Below are positions 1-11,844 of a DNA stretch of 64,000 bases, one piece after another. The position numbers were made by a program, and so were the translations under genes. Source of the stretch: Calliopsis andreniformis (lineage: Eukaryota > Arthropoda > Insecta > Hymenoptera > Andrenidae). The notes below the pieces were generated by a model. The model made no database searches and was not told where the DNA came from. It saw nothing but the letters and a program-made list of their open reading frames with translations. The stretch lies in contig NW_027480532.1 in NCBI RefSeq assembly GCF_051401765.1, forward strand, positions 1,364,001-1,428,000, given 5' to 3'. Every line of letters starts with the position of its first letter. The first letter of the stretch is position 1.

Positions 1-641
1 TCTTCAATCCTCAATCCTCAATCCTCAATCCTCAATTCTCAATCCTCAATCCTGAGTCCTCAGTCCTCAAACCTCAATCCTCAACCCTCATCCCTCATCC
101 ACAATCCTCAATCCTCAATCTTCAATCCTCAATCCTCAGTCCTCAGTACCCAATCCTCAATCTTCAATCCTCAATCCTCAATCCACAATTCTCAATCCTC
201 AATCCTCAATCCTCAGACCTCAAACATCAATACACAACCCTCAGACCTTGTCCTCAATCCACAATCCTCAATCTTCAATCCTCAATCCTCGATCCTCAAT
301 CCTCAATCTTCAATCCTCAATCTTCAATCCTCGATCCTCAATCTTCAATCCTCAGTCCCAAATCCTCAATCTTCAATCCTCAATCCTCAGCCTTCAATCT
401 TCAATCCTCATTACTCAATCTTCAATCCTCAATTCTCAATCCTCAGTCCTCAATCCTCAATTCTCAATCCTCAATCCTCAGACCTCAGTCCTCAAACCTC
501 AATCCTCAATCCTCAGCCCTCATCCTCAATCCTCAATCCTCAACCCTCAATCCTCAATCTTCAATACTCGATACTCAATCTTCAATCCTCAATCCTCAGT
601 CCTCAAACCTCAATTCTGAGTCCTCAGTCCTGAATCCTCAA

Positions 642-809
642 TCTTCGGCCCTCAGTCCTCAACAATCAGTTGTCAATCCTCAATCCTCAATAGAATATCC
701 TCAATCCACAGTTTTCAACACTCAATACTCAATCAGCAATCTTCAAACCTCTATCCACAAACATCAATTCTCATCACTCAACCCTCAACACTCAGTCCTC
801 AATGTTGAA
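642..809. repeat. Diverged 24-unit block, subfamily I (TAGAATA)
   Basis: Twenty-four 7-base units, all in register, that include the unusual units TCTTCGG, TAGAATA, TCCACAG, TTTTCAA, TCAGCAA, ACCTCTA and ACATCAA. TAGAATA begins at 691. Other members have TAGAATA at 15326, 26327, 29810, 43744 and 48458. The subfamily is marked by TCAGCAATC and, in most members, TGTTGAAGCC at the end (TGTTCAAGCC at 15.4 kb). Confidence 0.88.
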
Positions 810-2958
810 GCCTCAATCCTCAATCCTCAATCCTCATTCGTCAATCTTCAATCCTCAATACTCAATCTTCGATCCTCAATCCTCAATCCTCAATACTCAA
901 TCCTCAATCCTCATTCGTCAATCTTCAATCCTCAATACTCAATCTTCGATCCTCAATCCTCAATCCTCAATACTCAATACTCAATCCTCAATTTTCTATC
1001 CTCATTCTTCAATCCTCAATACCCAATACTCAATCTTCAATCTCCAATCCTCAATCCTCAATCCTCAATCCTCATTCTTCAATCCTCAATACCCAATCCT
1101 CAATCTTCAATCCTCAATCCTCAATCCTCAATCCTCAATCCTCAATCCTCAATCCTCAATTTTCAATCCTCATTCTTCAATCCTCAATACCCAATATTCA
1201 ATCTTCAATCTTCAATCCTCAATCCTCAATCCTCAATTCTCAATCCCCTATCCCCAGTCCTCAGTCCTCAAACCTCAATCCTCAACCCTCAGCCCTCATT
1301 GTCAATCCTCAATCTTCAATCCTCAATCCTCAATCTTCAATGCTCAATACTCAATCTTCAGTCCTCAATCTTCAATCCTCAATCCTCAGTCCTCAATACT
1401 CAATCTTCGACCCTGGATCCTCAATCCTCAATCCTCAATCCTCAATCCTCGATCCTCAATCTTCAATCCTCAGTCCCATATCCTCAATCTTCAATCCTCA
1501 ATCCTCAGCCCTCAATCTTCAATCCTCATTACTCAATCTTCAATCCTCAATTCTCAATCCTCAATCCTCAGTCCTCAGTCCTCAAACCTCAATCCTCAAC
1601 CCTCATCCCTCATCCACAATCCTCAATCCTCAATCTTCAATCCTCAATCCTCAGTCCTCAATACTCAATCTTCAATCATCGATCCTCAACCCTCAATCCT
1701 CAATCCTCAATCCTCGATCCTCAATCTTCAATCCTCAATCCTCAATCCTCAATCCTCAATTCTCAATCCTCAATCCTGAGTCCTCAGTCCTCAAACCTCA
1801 ATCCTCAACCCTCATCCCTCATCCACAATCCTCAATCCTCAATCTTCAATCCTCAATCCTCAGTCCTCAGTACCCAATCCTCAATCTTCAATCCTCAATC
1901 CTCAATCCACAATTCTCAATCCTCAATCCTCAATCCTCAGACCTCAAACATCAATACACAACCCTCAGACCTTGTCCTCAATCCACAATCCTCAATCTTC
2001 AATCCTCAATCCTCGATCCTCAATCCTCAATCTTCAATCCTCAATTTTCAATCCTCATTCCTCAGTCCTCAATACCCTATACTCAATCTTCAATCTTCAA
2101 TCCTCAATCCTCAATCCTCAATTCTCAATCCTCTATCACCAGTCCTCAGTCCTCAAACCTCAATCCTCAACACTCAGCCCTCATCGTCAATCCTCAATCT
2201 TCAATCCTCAATCCTCAATCTTCAATGCTCAATACTCAATCTTCAGTTCTCAATCTTCAATCCTGAATCCTCAGTCCTCAATACTCAATCTTCAATCCTG
2301 GATCCTCAATCCTCAATCCTCAATCCTCAATCCTCGATCCTCTATCTTCAATCCTCAGTCCCAAATCCTCAATCTTCAATCCTCAATCCTCAGCCCTCAA
2401 TGTTCAATCCTCATTACTCAATCTTCAATCCTCAATTCTCAATCCTCAATCCTCAATCCTCATTCTTCAATCCTCAATACACAATCCTCAATCCTCAATC
2501 CTCAATCCTCAATCCTCAATTCTCAATCCGCAATCCTCAATCCTCAGACCTCAAACATCAATACTCAACCCTCAGTCCTCGTCCTCAATCCACAAACCTC
2601 AATCCTCAATCCTCAGTCCTCAATCCTCAATCCTCAATCTTCAATCCTCGATCCTCAATCTTCAATCCTCAGTCCCAAATCCTCAATCTTCAATCCTCAA
2701 TCCTCAGCCTTCAATCTTCAATCCTCATTACTCAATCTTCAATCCTCAATTCTCAATCCTCAGTCCTCAATCCTCAATTCTCAATCCTCAATCCTCAGTC
2801 CTCAGTCCTCAAACCTCAATCCTCAACCCTCAGACCTCATCCTCTATCCTCAATCCTCAACCCTCAATCCTCAACCTTCAATCCTCGATACTCAATATTC
2901 AATACTCAATACTCAGTCCTCAAACCTCAATTCCGAATCCTCAATCCTGAATCCTCAA

Positions 2959-3060
2959 TCTTCGGCCCTCAGTCCTCAACAATCAATTGTCAATACTCAA
3001 CCCTCAATAGAATATCCTCAATTCACAGTTTTCAACAATCAATCCCCATTCTTCAATCTT
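2959..3060. repeat. Diverged block, subfamily V, truncated member (CCCCATTC)
   Basis: Begins like the other blocks (TCTTCGG, then CAATTGTC) but after CAATCCCCATTC returns to ordinary units. TAGAATA is at 3008. Longer members with the same CCCCATTC marker are at 33253, 39847, 53865 and 58099. The shortening at this position looks like a block junction. Confidence 0.8.
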
Positions 3061-3657
3061 CAATCCTCAATCCTCAATCCTCAATCCTCAATCCCCAATC
3101 CTCAATCCTCAATCGTCAATCCTCAATCCTCAATCCTCAAGCATCAATCCTCAATCCTCAATCTTCAATCCTCAATACTCAATCTTCAATCCTCAATCCT
3201 CAATCCTCAATCCTCAATCCTCATTCTTCAATCCTCAATACACAATCCTCAATCCTCAATCCTCAATCCTCAATCCTCAATTCTCAATCCGCAATCCTCA
3301 ATCCTCAGACCTCAAACATCAATACTCAACCCTCAGTCCTCGTCCTCAATCCACAACCCTCAATCCTCAATCCTCAGTCCTCAATCCTCAATCCTCAATC
3401 TTCAATCCTCAATACTCAATCTTCAATCCTCAATCCTCAGTCCTCAAACCTCAATTCTGTATCCTCAATCCTCAATTTTCAATCCTCATTCTTCAATCCT
3501 CAATACCCAGTACTCAATCTTCAATCCTCAATCCTCAATGTTCAATCCTCAATACCCAATCCTCAATCTTCAATCCTCAATCCTCAATTCTCAATCCTCA
3601 AACCTCAATCCTCAGTCCTCAAACCTCAATCCTGAATCCTCAATCCTGCATCCTCAA

Positions 3658-3825
3658 CCTTCAGCCCTGAGTCCTCAACGATCAGTTGTCAATCCTCAAT
3701 CCTCAATAGAATATCCTCAATTCACAGTTTTCAATACTCAATACTCAACCTGCAATCTTCAGATCTCTATCCACAAACATCAATTCTCATCGCTCAACCC
3801 TCAATACTCAGTCCCTAATCCTCAA
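3658..3825. repeat. Diverged 24-unit block, subfamily III (CAACGATCAG)
   Basis: Marked by CCTTCAGCCCTGAG, CAACGATCAG, ATTCACAG, AACCTGCAATC and CAGATCTC. TAGAATA is at 3707. Other members are at 7261, 45995, 50706 and 55500. Each is followed about 782 bases later by a subfamily IV block (784 at 45995/46779 because of two inserted bases). Confidence 0.87.
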
Positions 3826-4439
3826 TCTTCAAACCTCAACCCTCAATCCTCAATCCTCAATCATCAATCCTCAATCCTCAATCCTCAATCCTCAATCCTC
3901 AACCGTCAATCTTCAATCCTCAGACCTCAAACATCAACTCTCAACCCTCAGTCCTCGCCCTCAATCCACAACCATCAATCCTCAACGCTCAACCATAAAT
4001 CCTCAATACTCAACCCTCAACCTTCAATCCTCAATACTCAATCTTCAATCCTCAATCCTCAATCCTCAATCCTCAATCGTCAATCCTCATTCTTCAATCC
4101 TCAATCCTCAATCCTCAGTCCCCAAACCTCAATCCTCAATCATCAATCATCAAAACTCAATCTTCAATCCTCTATCCTCAATACTCAATCCTCAATCCTC
4201 AATCCTCAATCGTCAGTCTTCAATCCTCAGAACTCAATCTTCAATCCTCAATCCTCAATCCTCAATCTTCAACCCTCATTCCTCAATCCTCAATCCTCAA
4301 TCCTCAATCCTCAGCCCTCATCCTCTATCCTCAATCCTCAACCCTCAATCCTCAATCTTCAATACTCGATACTCAATCTTTAATCCTCAATCCTCAGTCC
4401 TCAAACCTCAATTCTGAGTCCTCAGTCCTGAATCCTCAA

Positions 4440-4607
4440 TCTTCGGCCCTCAGTCCTCAACAATCAGTTGTCAATCCTCAATCCTCAATAGAATATTCTC
4501 AATCCACAGTTTTCAATACTCAATACTCAATCAGCAGTCTTCAAACCTCTATCCACAAACATCAATTCTCATCACTCAACCCTCAACACTCAGTCCTCAA
4601 TGTTCAA
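4440..4607. repeat. Diverged 24-unit block, subfamily IV (TAGAATATTCTC)
   Basis: Marked by TAGAATATTCTC in place of TAGAATATCCTC, and by TCAGCAGTC. TAGAATA is at 4489. Other members are at 8043, 46779, 51488 and 56282. The copies at 46779 and 51488 share the change CATCACTGAACCC. Confidence 0.87.
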
Positions 4608-6976
4608 GCCTCAATCCTCAATCCTCAATCCTCATTCGTCAATCTTCAATCCTCAATACTCAATCTTCGATCCTCAATCCTCAATCCTCAATACTCAATC
4701 CTCAATCCTCATTCGTGAATCTTCAATCCTCAATACTCAATCTTCGATCCTCAATCCTCAATCCTCAATACTCAATCCTCAATCCTCAATTTTCTATACT
4801 CATTCTTCACTCCTCAATACCCAATACTCAATCTTCAATCTTCAATCCTCAATCCTCAATCCTCAATCCTCATTCTTCAATCCTCAATACCCAATCCTCA
4901 ATCTTCAATCCTCAATCCTCAATCCTCAATCCTCAATCCTCAATCCTCAATTTTCAATCCTCATTCTTCAATCCTCAATACCCAATACCCAATCTTCAAT
5001 CTTCAATCCTCAATCCTCAGTCCTCAATACCCAATCCTCAATCTTCAATCCTCAATCCTCAATCCACAATTCTCAATCCTCAATCCTCAATCCTCAGACC
5101 TCAAACATCAATACACAACCCTCAGACCTTGTCCTCAATCCACAATCCTCAATCTTCAATCCTCAATCCTCAATCCTCAATCCTCAATCCTCAATCCTCA
5201 ATTTTCAATCCTCATTCCTCAATCCTCAATACCCAATACTCAATCTTCAATCTTCAATCCTCAATCCTCAATCCTCAATTCTCAATCCTCTATCCCCAGT
5301 CCTCAGTCCTCAAACCTCAATCCTCAACCCTCAGCCCTCATCGTCAATCCTCAATCTTCCATCCTCAATCCTCAATCTTCAATGCCCAATACTCAATCTT
5401 CAATCCTCAATCTTCAATCCTCAATCCTCAGTCCTCAATACTCAATCTTCAATCCTCGATCCTCAATCCTCAATCCTCAATCCTCAATCCTCGATCCTCA
5501 ATCTTCAATCCTCAGTCCCAAATCCTCAATCTTCAATCCTCAATCCTCAGCCTTCAATCTTCAATCCTCATTACTCAATCTTCAATCCTCAATTCTCAAT
5601 CCTCAATCCTCAATCCTCATTCTTCGATCCTCAAAACCCAATCCTCAATCTTCAACCCTCAATCCTCAATCCACAGTTCTCAGTCCTCAATCCTCAATCC
5701 TCAGACCTCAAACATCAATACACAACCCTCAGACCTTGTCCTCAATCCACAATCCTCAATCTTCAATCCTCAATCCTCAATCCTCAATCCTCAATCCTCA
5801 ATCCTCAATCCTCAATTTTCAATCCTCATTCCTCAATCCTCAATACCCAATACTCAATCTTCAATCTTCAATCCTCGATCCTCAATCCTCAATTCTCAAT
5901 CCTCTATCCCCAGTCCTCAGTCCTCAAACCTCAATCCTCAACCCTCAGCCCTCATCGTCAATCCTCAATCTTCAATCCTCAATCCTCAATCTTCAATGCC
6001 CAATACTCAATCTTCAATCCTCAATCTTCAATCCTCAATCCTCAGTCCTCAATACTCAATCTTCAATCCTCGATCCTCAATTCTCAATCCTCTATCCCCA
6101 GACCTCAGTCCTCAAACCTCAATCCTCAACCCTCAGCCCTCATTGTCAATCCTCAATCTTCAATCCTCAATCCTCAATCTTCAATGCTCAATACTCAATC
6201 TTCAATCCTCAATCTTCAATCCTCAATCCTCAGTCCTCAATACTCAATCTTCAATCCTCGATCCTCAGACCTCAAACATTAATACTCAACCCTCACTCCT
6301 CGTCCTCAATCCACAACCCACAATCCTCAATCCTTAATCTTCAATCATGAATGTACAATCTTCAGTCCTCAATCCTCAATACTCAATCCTCAATCCTCAA
6401 TCCTCAATGTTCAATCCGCGATACCCAATCCTCAATCCTCAATCCTCAATCCTCAATCCTCAATCCTCAATCCTCAATTCTCAATCCTCAATCCTCAATC
6501 CTCAATCCTCAGTCCCCAAACCTCAATCCTCAATCTTCAATCATCAAAACTCAATCTTCAATCCTCTATCCTCAATACTCAATCCTCAATCCTCAATCCT
6601 CAATCCACAATCTTCAATCCTCAATCCCCAATCCTCAATCCTCAATCCTCGATCCTCAGTCCTCAATTCTCATTTTTCAATCCTCAATACCAAACCCTCA
6701 ATCTTCAATCCTCAATCCTCAATCCTCAATTCTCGATCCTCAATCCTCGATCCTCAGACCTCAAACATTGATACTCAACCCTCACTCCTCGTCCTCAATC
6801 CACAACCCTCAATCCTCAATCCTCAATCTTCAATCATCAATATACAATCTTCAGTCGTCAATCCTCAATACTCAATCCTCAATTCTCAATCCTCAATGTT
6901 CAATCCGCGATACCCAATCCTCAATGTTCAATCCTCAATCCTCAATCCTCAATCCTCAATCCTCAATCCTCAATCC

Positions 6977-9900
6977 TCAATCCTCAATCCTCAGTCCTCA
7001 AACCTCAATTCTGTATCCTCAATCCTCAATTTTCAATCCTCATTCTTCAATCCTCAATACCCAGTACTCAATCTTCAATCCTCAATCCTCAATGTTCAAT
7101 CCTCAATACCCAATCCTCAATCTTCAATCCTCAATCCTCAATTCTCAATCCTCAAACCTCAATCCTCAGTCCTCAAACCTCAATCCTGAATCCTCAATCC
7201 TGCATCCTCAACCTTCAGCCCTGAGTCCTCAACGATCAGTTGTCAATCCTCAATCCTCAATAGAATATCCTCAATTCACAGTTTTCAATACTCAATACTC
7301 AACCTGCAATCTTCAGATCTCTATCCACAAACATCAATTCTCATCGCTCAACCCTCAATACTCAGTCCCTAATCCTCAATCTTCAAACCTCAACCCTCAA
7401 TCCTCAATCCTCAATCATCAATCCTCAATCCTCAATCCTCAATCCTCAATCCTCAACCGTCAATCTTCAATCCTCAGACCTCAAACATCAACTCTCAACC
7501 CTCAGTCCTCGCCCTCAATCCACAACCATCAATCCTCAACGCTCAACCATAAATCCTCAATACTCAACCCTCAACCTTCAATCCTCAATACTCAATCTTC
7601 AATCCTCAATCCTCAATCCTCAATCCTCAATCGTCAATCCTCATTCTTCAATCCTCAATCCTCAATCCTCAGTCCCCAAACCTCAATCCTCAATCATCAA
7701 TCATCAAAACTCAATCTTCAATCCTCTATCCTCAATACTCAATCCTCAATCCTCAATCCTCAATCGTCAGTCTTCAATCCTCAGAACTCAATCTTCAATC
7801 CTCAATCCTCAATCCTCAATCTTCAACCCTCATTCCTCAATCCTCAATCCTCAATCCTCAATCCTCAGCCCTCATCCTCTATCCTCAATCCTCAACCCTC
7901 AATCCTCAATCTTCAATACTCGATACTCAATCTTTAATCCTCAATCCTCAGTCCTCAAACCTCAATTCTGAGTCCTCAGTCCTGAATCCTCAATCTTCGG
8001 CCCTCAGTCCTCAACAATCAGTTGTCAATCCTCAATCCTCAATAGAATATTCTCAATCCACAGTTTTCAATACTCAATACTCAATCAGCAGTCTTCAAAC
8101 CTCTATCCACAAACATCAATTCTCATCACTCAACCCTCAACACTCAGTCCTCAATGTTCAAGCCTCAATCCTCAATCCTCAATCCTCATTCGTCAATCTT
8201 CAATCCTCAATACTCAATCTTCGATCCTCAATCCTCAATCCTCAATACTCAATCCTCAATCCTCATTCGTGAATCTTCAATCCTCAATACTCAATCTTCG
8301 ATCCTCAATCCTCAATCCTCAATACTCAATCCTCAATCCTCAATTTTCTATACTCATTCTTCACTCCTCAATACCCAATACTCAATCTTCAATCTTCAAT
8401 CCTCAATCCTCAATCCTCAATCCTCATTCTTCAATCCTCAATACCCAATCCTCAATCTTCAATCCTCAATCCTCAATCCTCAATCCTCAATCCTCAATCC
8501 TCAATTTTCAATCCTCATTCTTCAATCCTCAATACCCAATACCCAATCTTCAATCTTCAATCCTCAATCCTCAGTCCTCAATACCCAATCCTCAATCTTC
8601 AATCCTCAATCCTCAATCCACAATTCTCAATCCTCAATCCTCAATCCTCAGACCTCAAACATCAATACACAACCCTCAGACCTTGTCCTCAATCCACAAT
8701 CCTCAATCTTCAATCCTCAATCCTCAATCCTCAATCCTCAATCCTCAATCCTCAATTTTCAATCCTCATTCCTCAATCCTCAATACCCAATACTCAATCT
8801 TCAATCTTCAATCCTCAATCCTCAATCCTCAATTCTCAATCCTCTATCCCCAGTCCTCAGTCCTCAAACCTCAATCCTCAACCCTCAGCCCTCATCGTCA
8901 ATCCTCAATCTTCCATCCTCAATCCTCAATCTTCAATGCCCAATACTCAATCTTCAATCCTCAATCTTCAATCCTCAATCCTCAGTCCTCAATACTCAAT
9001 CTTCAATCCTCGATCCTCAATCCTCAATCCTCAATCCTCAATCCTCGATCCTCAATCTTCAATCCTCAGTCCCAAATCCTCAATCTTCAATCCTCAATCC
9101 TCAGCCTTCAATCTTCAATCCTCATTACTCAATCTTCAATCCTCAATTCTCAATCCTCAATCCTCAATCCTCATTCTTCGATCCTCAAAACCCAATCCTC
9201 AATCTTCAACCCTCAATCCTCAATCCACAGTTCTCAGTCCTCAATCCTCAATCCTCAGACCTCAAACATCAATACACAACCCTCAGACCTTGTCCTCAAT
9301 CCACAATCCTCAATCTTCAATCCTCAATCCTCAATCCTCAATCCTCAATCCTCAATCCTCAATCCTCAATTTTCAATCCTCATTCCTCAATCCTCAATAC
9401 CCAATACTCAATCTTCAATCTTCAATCCTCGATCCTCAATCCTCAATTCTCAATCCTCTATCCCCAGTCCTCAGTCCTCAAACCTCAATCCTCAACCCTC
9501 AGCCCTCATCGTCAATCCTCAATCTTCAATCCTCAATCCTCAATCTTCAATGCCCAATACTCAATCTTCAATCCTCAATCTTCAATCCTCAATCCTCAGT
9601 CCTCAATACTCAATCTTCAATCCTCGATCCTCAATTCTCAATCCTCTATCCCCAGACCTCAGTCCTCAAACCTCAATCCTCAACCCTCAGCCCTCATTGT
9701 CAATCCTCAATCTTCAATCCTCAATCCTCAATCTTCAATGCTCAATACTCAATCTTCAATCCTCAATCTTCAATCCTCAATCCTCAGTCCTCAATACTCA
9801 ATCTTCAATCCTCGATCCTCAGACCTCAAACATTAATACTCAACCCTCACTCCTCGTCCTCAATCCACAACCCACAATCCTCAATCCTTAATCTTCAATC

Positions 9901-10547
9901 ATGAATGTACAATCTTCAGTCCTCAATCCTCAATACTCAATCCTCAATCCTCAATCCTCAATGTTCAATCCGCGATACCCAATCCTCAATCCTCAATCCT
10001 CAATCCTCAATCCTCAATCCTCAATCCTCAATTCTCAATCCTCAATCCTCAATCCTCAATCCTCAGTCCCCAAACCTCAATCCTCAATCTTCAATCATCA
10101 AAACTCAATCTTCAATCCTCTATCCTCAATACTCAATCCTCAATCCTCAATCCTCAATCCACAATCTTCAATCCTCAATCCCCAATCCTCAATCCTCAAT
10201 CCTCGATCCTCAGTCCTCAATTCTCATTTTTCAATCCTCAATACCAAACCCTCAATCTTCAATCCTCAATCCTCAATCCTCAATTCTCGATCCTCAATCC
10301 TCGATCCTCAGACCTCAAACATTGATACTCAACCCTCACTCCTCGTCCTCAATCCACAACCCTCAATCCTCAATCCTCAATCTTCAATCATCAATATACA
10401 ATCTTCAGTCGTCAATCCTCAATACTCAATCCTCAATTCTCAATCCTCAATGTTCAATCCGCGATACCCAATCCTCAATGTTCAATCCTCAATCCTCAAT
10501 CCTCAATCCTCAATCCTCAATCCTCAATCCTCAATCCTCAATCCTCA
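6977..10547. repeat. 3554-base higher-order repeat, copy 2
   Basis: Second copy, in the same orientation, directly abutting the first. Register is kept throughout the markers I compared and I saw no indel against copy 1. Identity stops at 10547, where copy 1 has CAG and this copy continues a canonical run for about two more units and then reads CAGTCCCCAGACC. The end of this copy overlaps the start of the 1578-base unit, so the two duplications are nested. Confidence 0.88.
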
Positions 10548-11844
10548 ATCCTCAATCCTCAGTCCCCAGACCTCAATCCTCAATCTTCAATCCTCAAAAC
10601 TCAATCTTCAATCCTCGATCCTCAATACTCAATCCTCAATACTCAATCCTCAATCGTCAGTCTTCAATCCTCAATACTCAATCTTCAATCCTCAATCCTC
10701 AATCCTCAATCCTCAATCCTCAATCCTCAATTCTCAATCCTCAATACTCAATCCTCAATCGTCAATCCTCAATCCCCAATTCTCAATCTGCAATCCTCAA
10801 ACCTCAATCCTCAATCCCCAATCCTCAATCTTCAATCCTCAATACTCAATCGTCAATCCTCAATCCTCAATCCTCAATCCTCAATCCTCAATGTTCAATC
10901 CGCGATACCCAATCCTCAATGTTCAATCCTCAATCCTCAATCCTCAATACTCAATGCTCAATCATCAATACTCAATCCTCAATCCTCAGTCCCCAAACCT
11001 CAATCCTCAACCTTCAATCCTCAATACTCAATCTTCAATCCTCGGTACTCAATACTCAATCCTCAATCATCAATCCTCAATCGTCAGTCTTCAATCCTCA
11101 ATACTCAATCTTCAATCCTCAATCCTCAATCCTCAATTCTCATTCTTCAATCCTCAATACCCAATCCTCAATCTACAATCCTCAATCCTCAATCCTCAAT
11201 TCTCAATCCTCAATCCTCAGTCCTCAGTCCTCATTCTTCAATCCTCAATACCCAATCCTCAATCCTCAATCTTTAATCCTCAATCCTCAATCCTCAATTC
11301 TCAATCCTCAATCCTCAGTCCTCAGTCCTCAAACCTCAATCCTCAACCCTCATCCCTTATCCACAATCCTCAATCCTCAATCTTCAATCCTCAATCCTCA
11401 GTCCTCAATACTCAATCTTCAATCATCGATCCTCAACCCTCAATCCTCAATCCTCAATCCTCGATCCTCAATCTTCAATCCTCAATCCTCAATCCTCAAT
11501 CCTCAATTCTCAATCCTCAATCCTGAGTCCTCAGTCCTCAAACCTCAATCCTCAACCCTCATGCCTCATCCACAATCCTCAATCCTCAATCTTCAATCCT
11601 CAATCCTCAGTCCTCAGTACCCAATCCTCAATCTTCAATCCTCAATCCTCAATCCACAATTCTCAATCCTCAATCCTCAATCCTCAGACCTCAAACATCA
11701 ATACACAACCCTCAGACCTTGTCCTCAATCCACAATCCTCAATCTTCAATCCTCAATCCTCGATCCTCAATCCTCAATCTTCAATCCTCAATTTTCAATC
11801 CTCATTCCTCAATCCTCAATACCCTATACTCAATCTTCAATCTT
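10267..11844. repeat. 1578-base higher-order repeat, copy 1
   Basis: Tandem unit recognised from ATTCTCGA at 10282 and 11860 and from the private variant CATGCCTCATCC at 11560 and 13138, both offset 1578. It holds four 6-base units (in CTCCTCGTCC, CCCTTATCC, CATGCCTCATCC and ACCTTGTCC contexts), giving 222 x 7 + 4 x 6 = 1578. It carries two CCGCGATAC markers, near 10457 and 10899. Confidence 0.87.
10441..10480. repeat. CCGCGATAC marker unit pair (CpG-bearing variant)
   Basis: The run CAATGTTCAATCCGCGATAC is a fixed pair of variant units and one of the few places with CpG. It recurs near 6414, 6906, 9968, 10899, 12035, 12477, 17385, 17874, 19088, 19577, 20791, 21280, 21722, 33777, 37105, 54389, 58623, 61949, 62698 and 63133. 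The T form CCGCTATAC occurs near 14776, 25777, 29260, 43199 and 47907. Confidence 0.8.

Larger units (their letters stand above)
1..3422. repeat. Left array segment, copy of the 26.3-28.5 kb block
   Basis: Bases about 640-2900 match about 26276-28530 unit by unit, at an offset of 25636 that becomes 25629 after one heptamer is lost or gained. After about 2905 the two diverge: this copy runs into a truncated TAGAATA block, where the other enters an ordinary run. Bases 1-300 hold the end of a block running from CCTGAGTCCTCAG (51) through ACCTTG (about 246); the same block recurs near 1776, 11522, 13100, 22344, 27405, 30888, 37679, 44822, 49536 and 63755. No gene is visible. Confidence 0.8.
3423..6976. 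repeat. 3554-base higher-order repeat, copy 1
   Basis: First of two head-to-tail copies. Markers recur at a constant offset of 3554: CTGTATCC at 3457 and 7011, TAGAATA at 3707/7261 and 4489/8043, and ATCATGAATG at about 6346/9900. The left limit is the first mismatch, at 3422 versus 6976. The unit contains nine 6-base units (near 3957, 4322, 5130, 5340, 5735, 5953, 6145, 6298 and 6788), giving 500 x 7 + 9 x 6 = 3554. Confidence 0.9.

Noticed and set aside
642..809. TAGAATA blocks as inserted mobile elements
   Set aside because: They keep the 7-base register throughout, have no terminal repeats or target-site duplication, and hold no open frame distinct from the satellite cycle.
6346..6360. 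ATCATGAATG as a genuine start codon region at 6347, 9901, 17317, 19020 and 20723
   Set aside because: It is a single-base variant of ATCATCAATG (seen at 62627) carried along by block copying. Two overlapping frames both start here, and nothing upstream resembles a promoter or translation signal.
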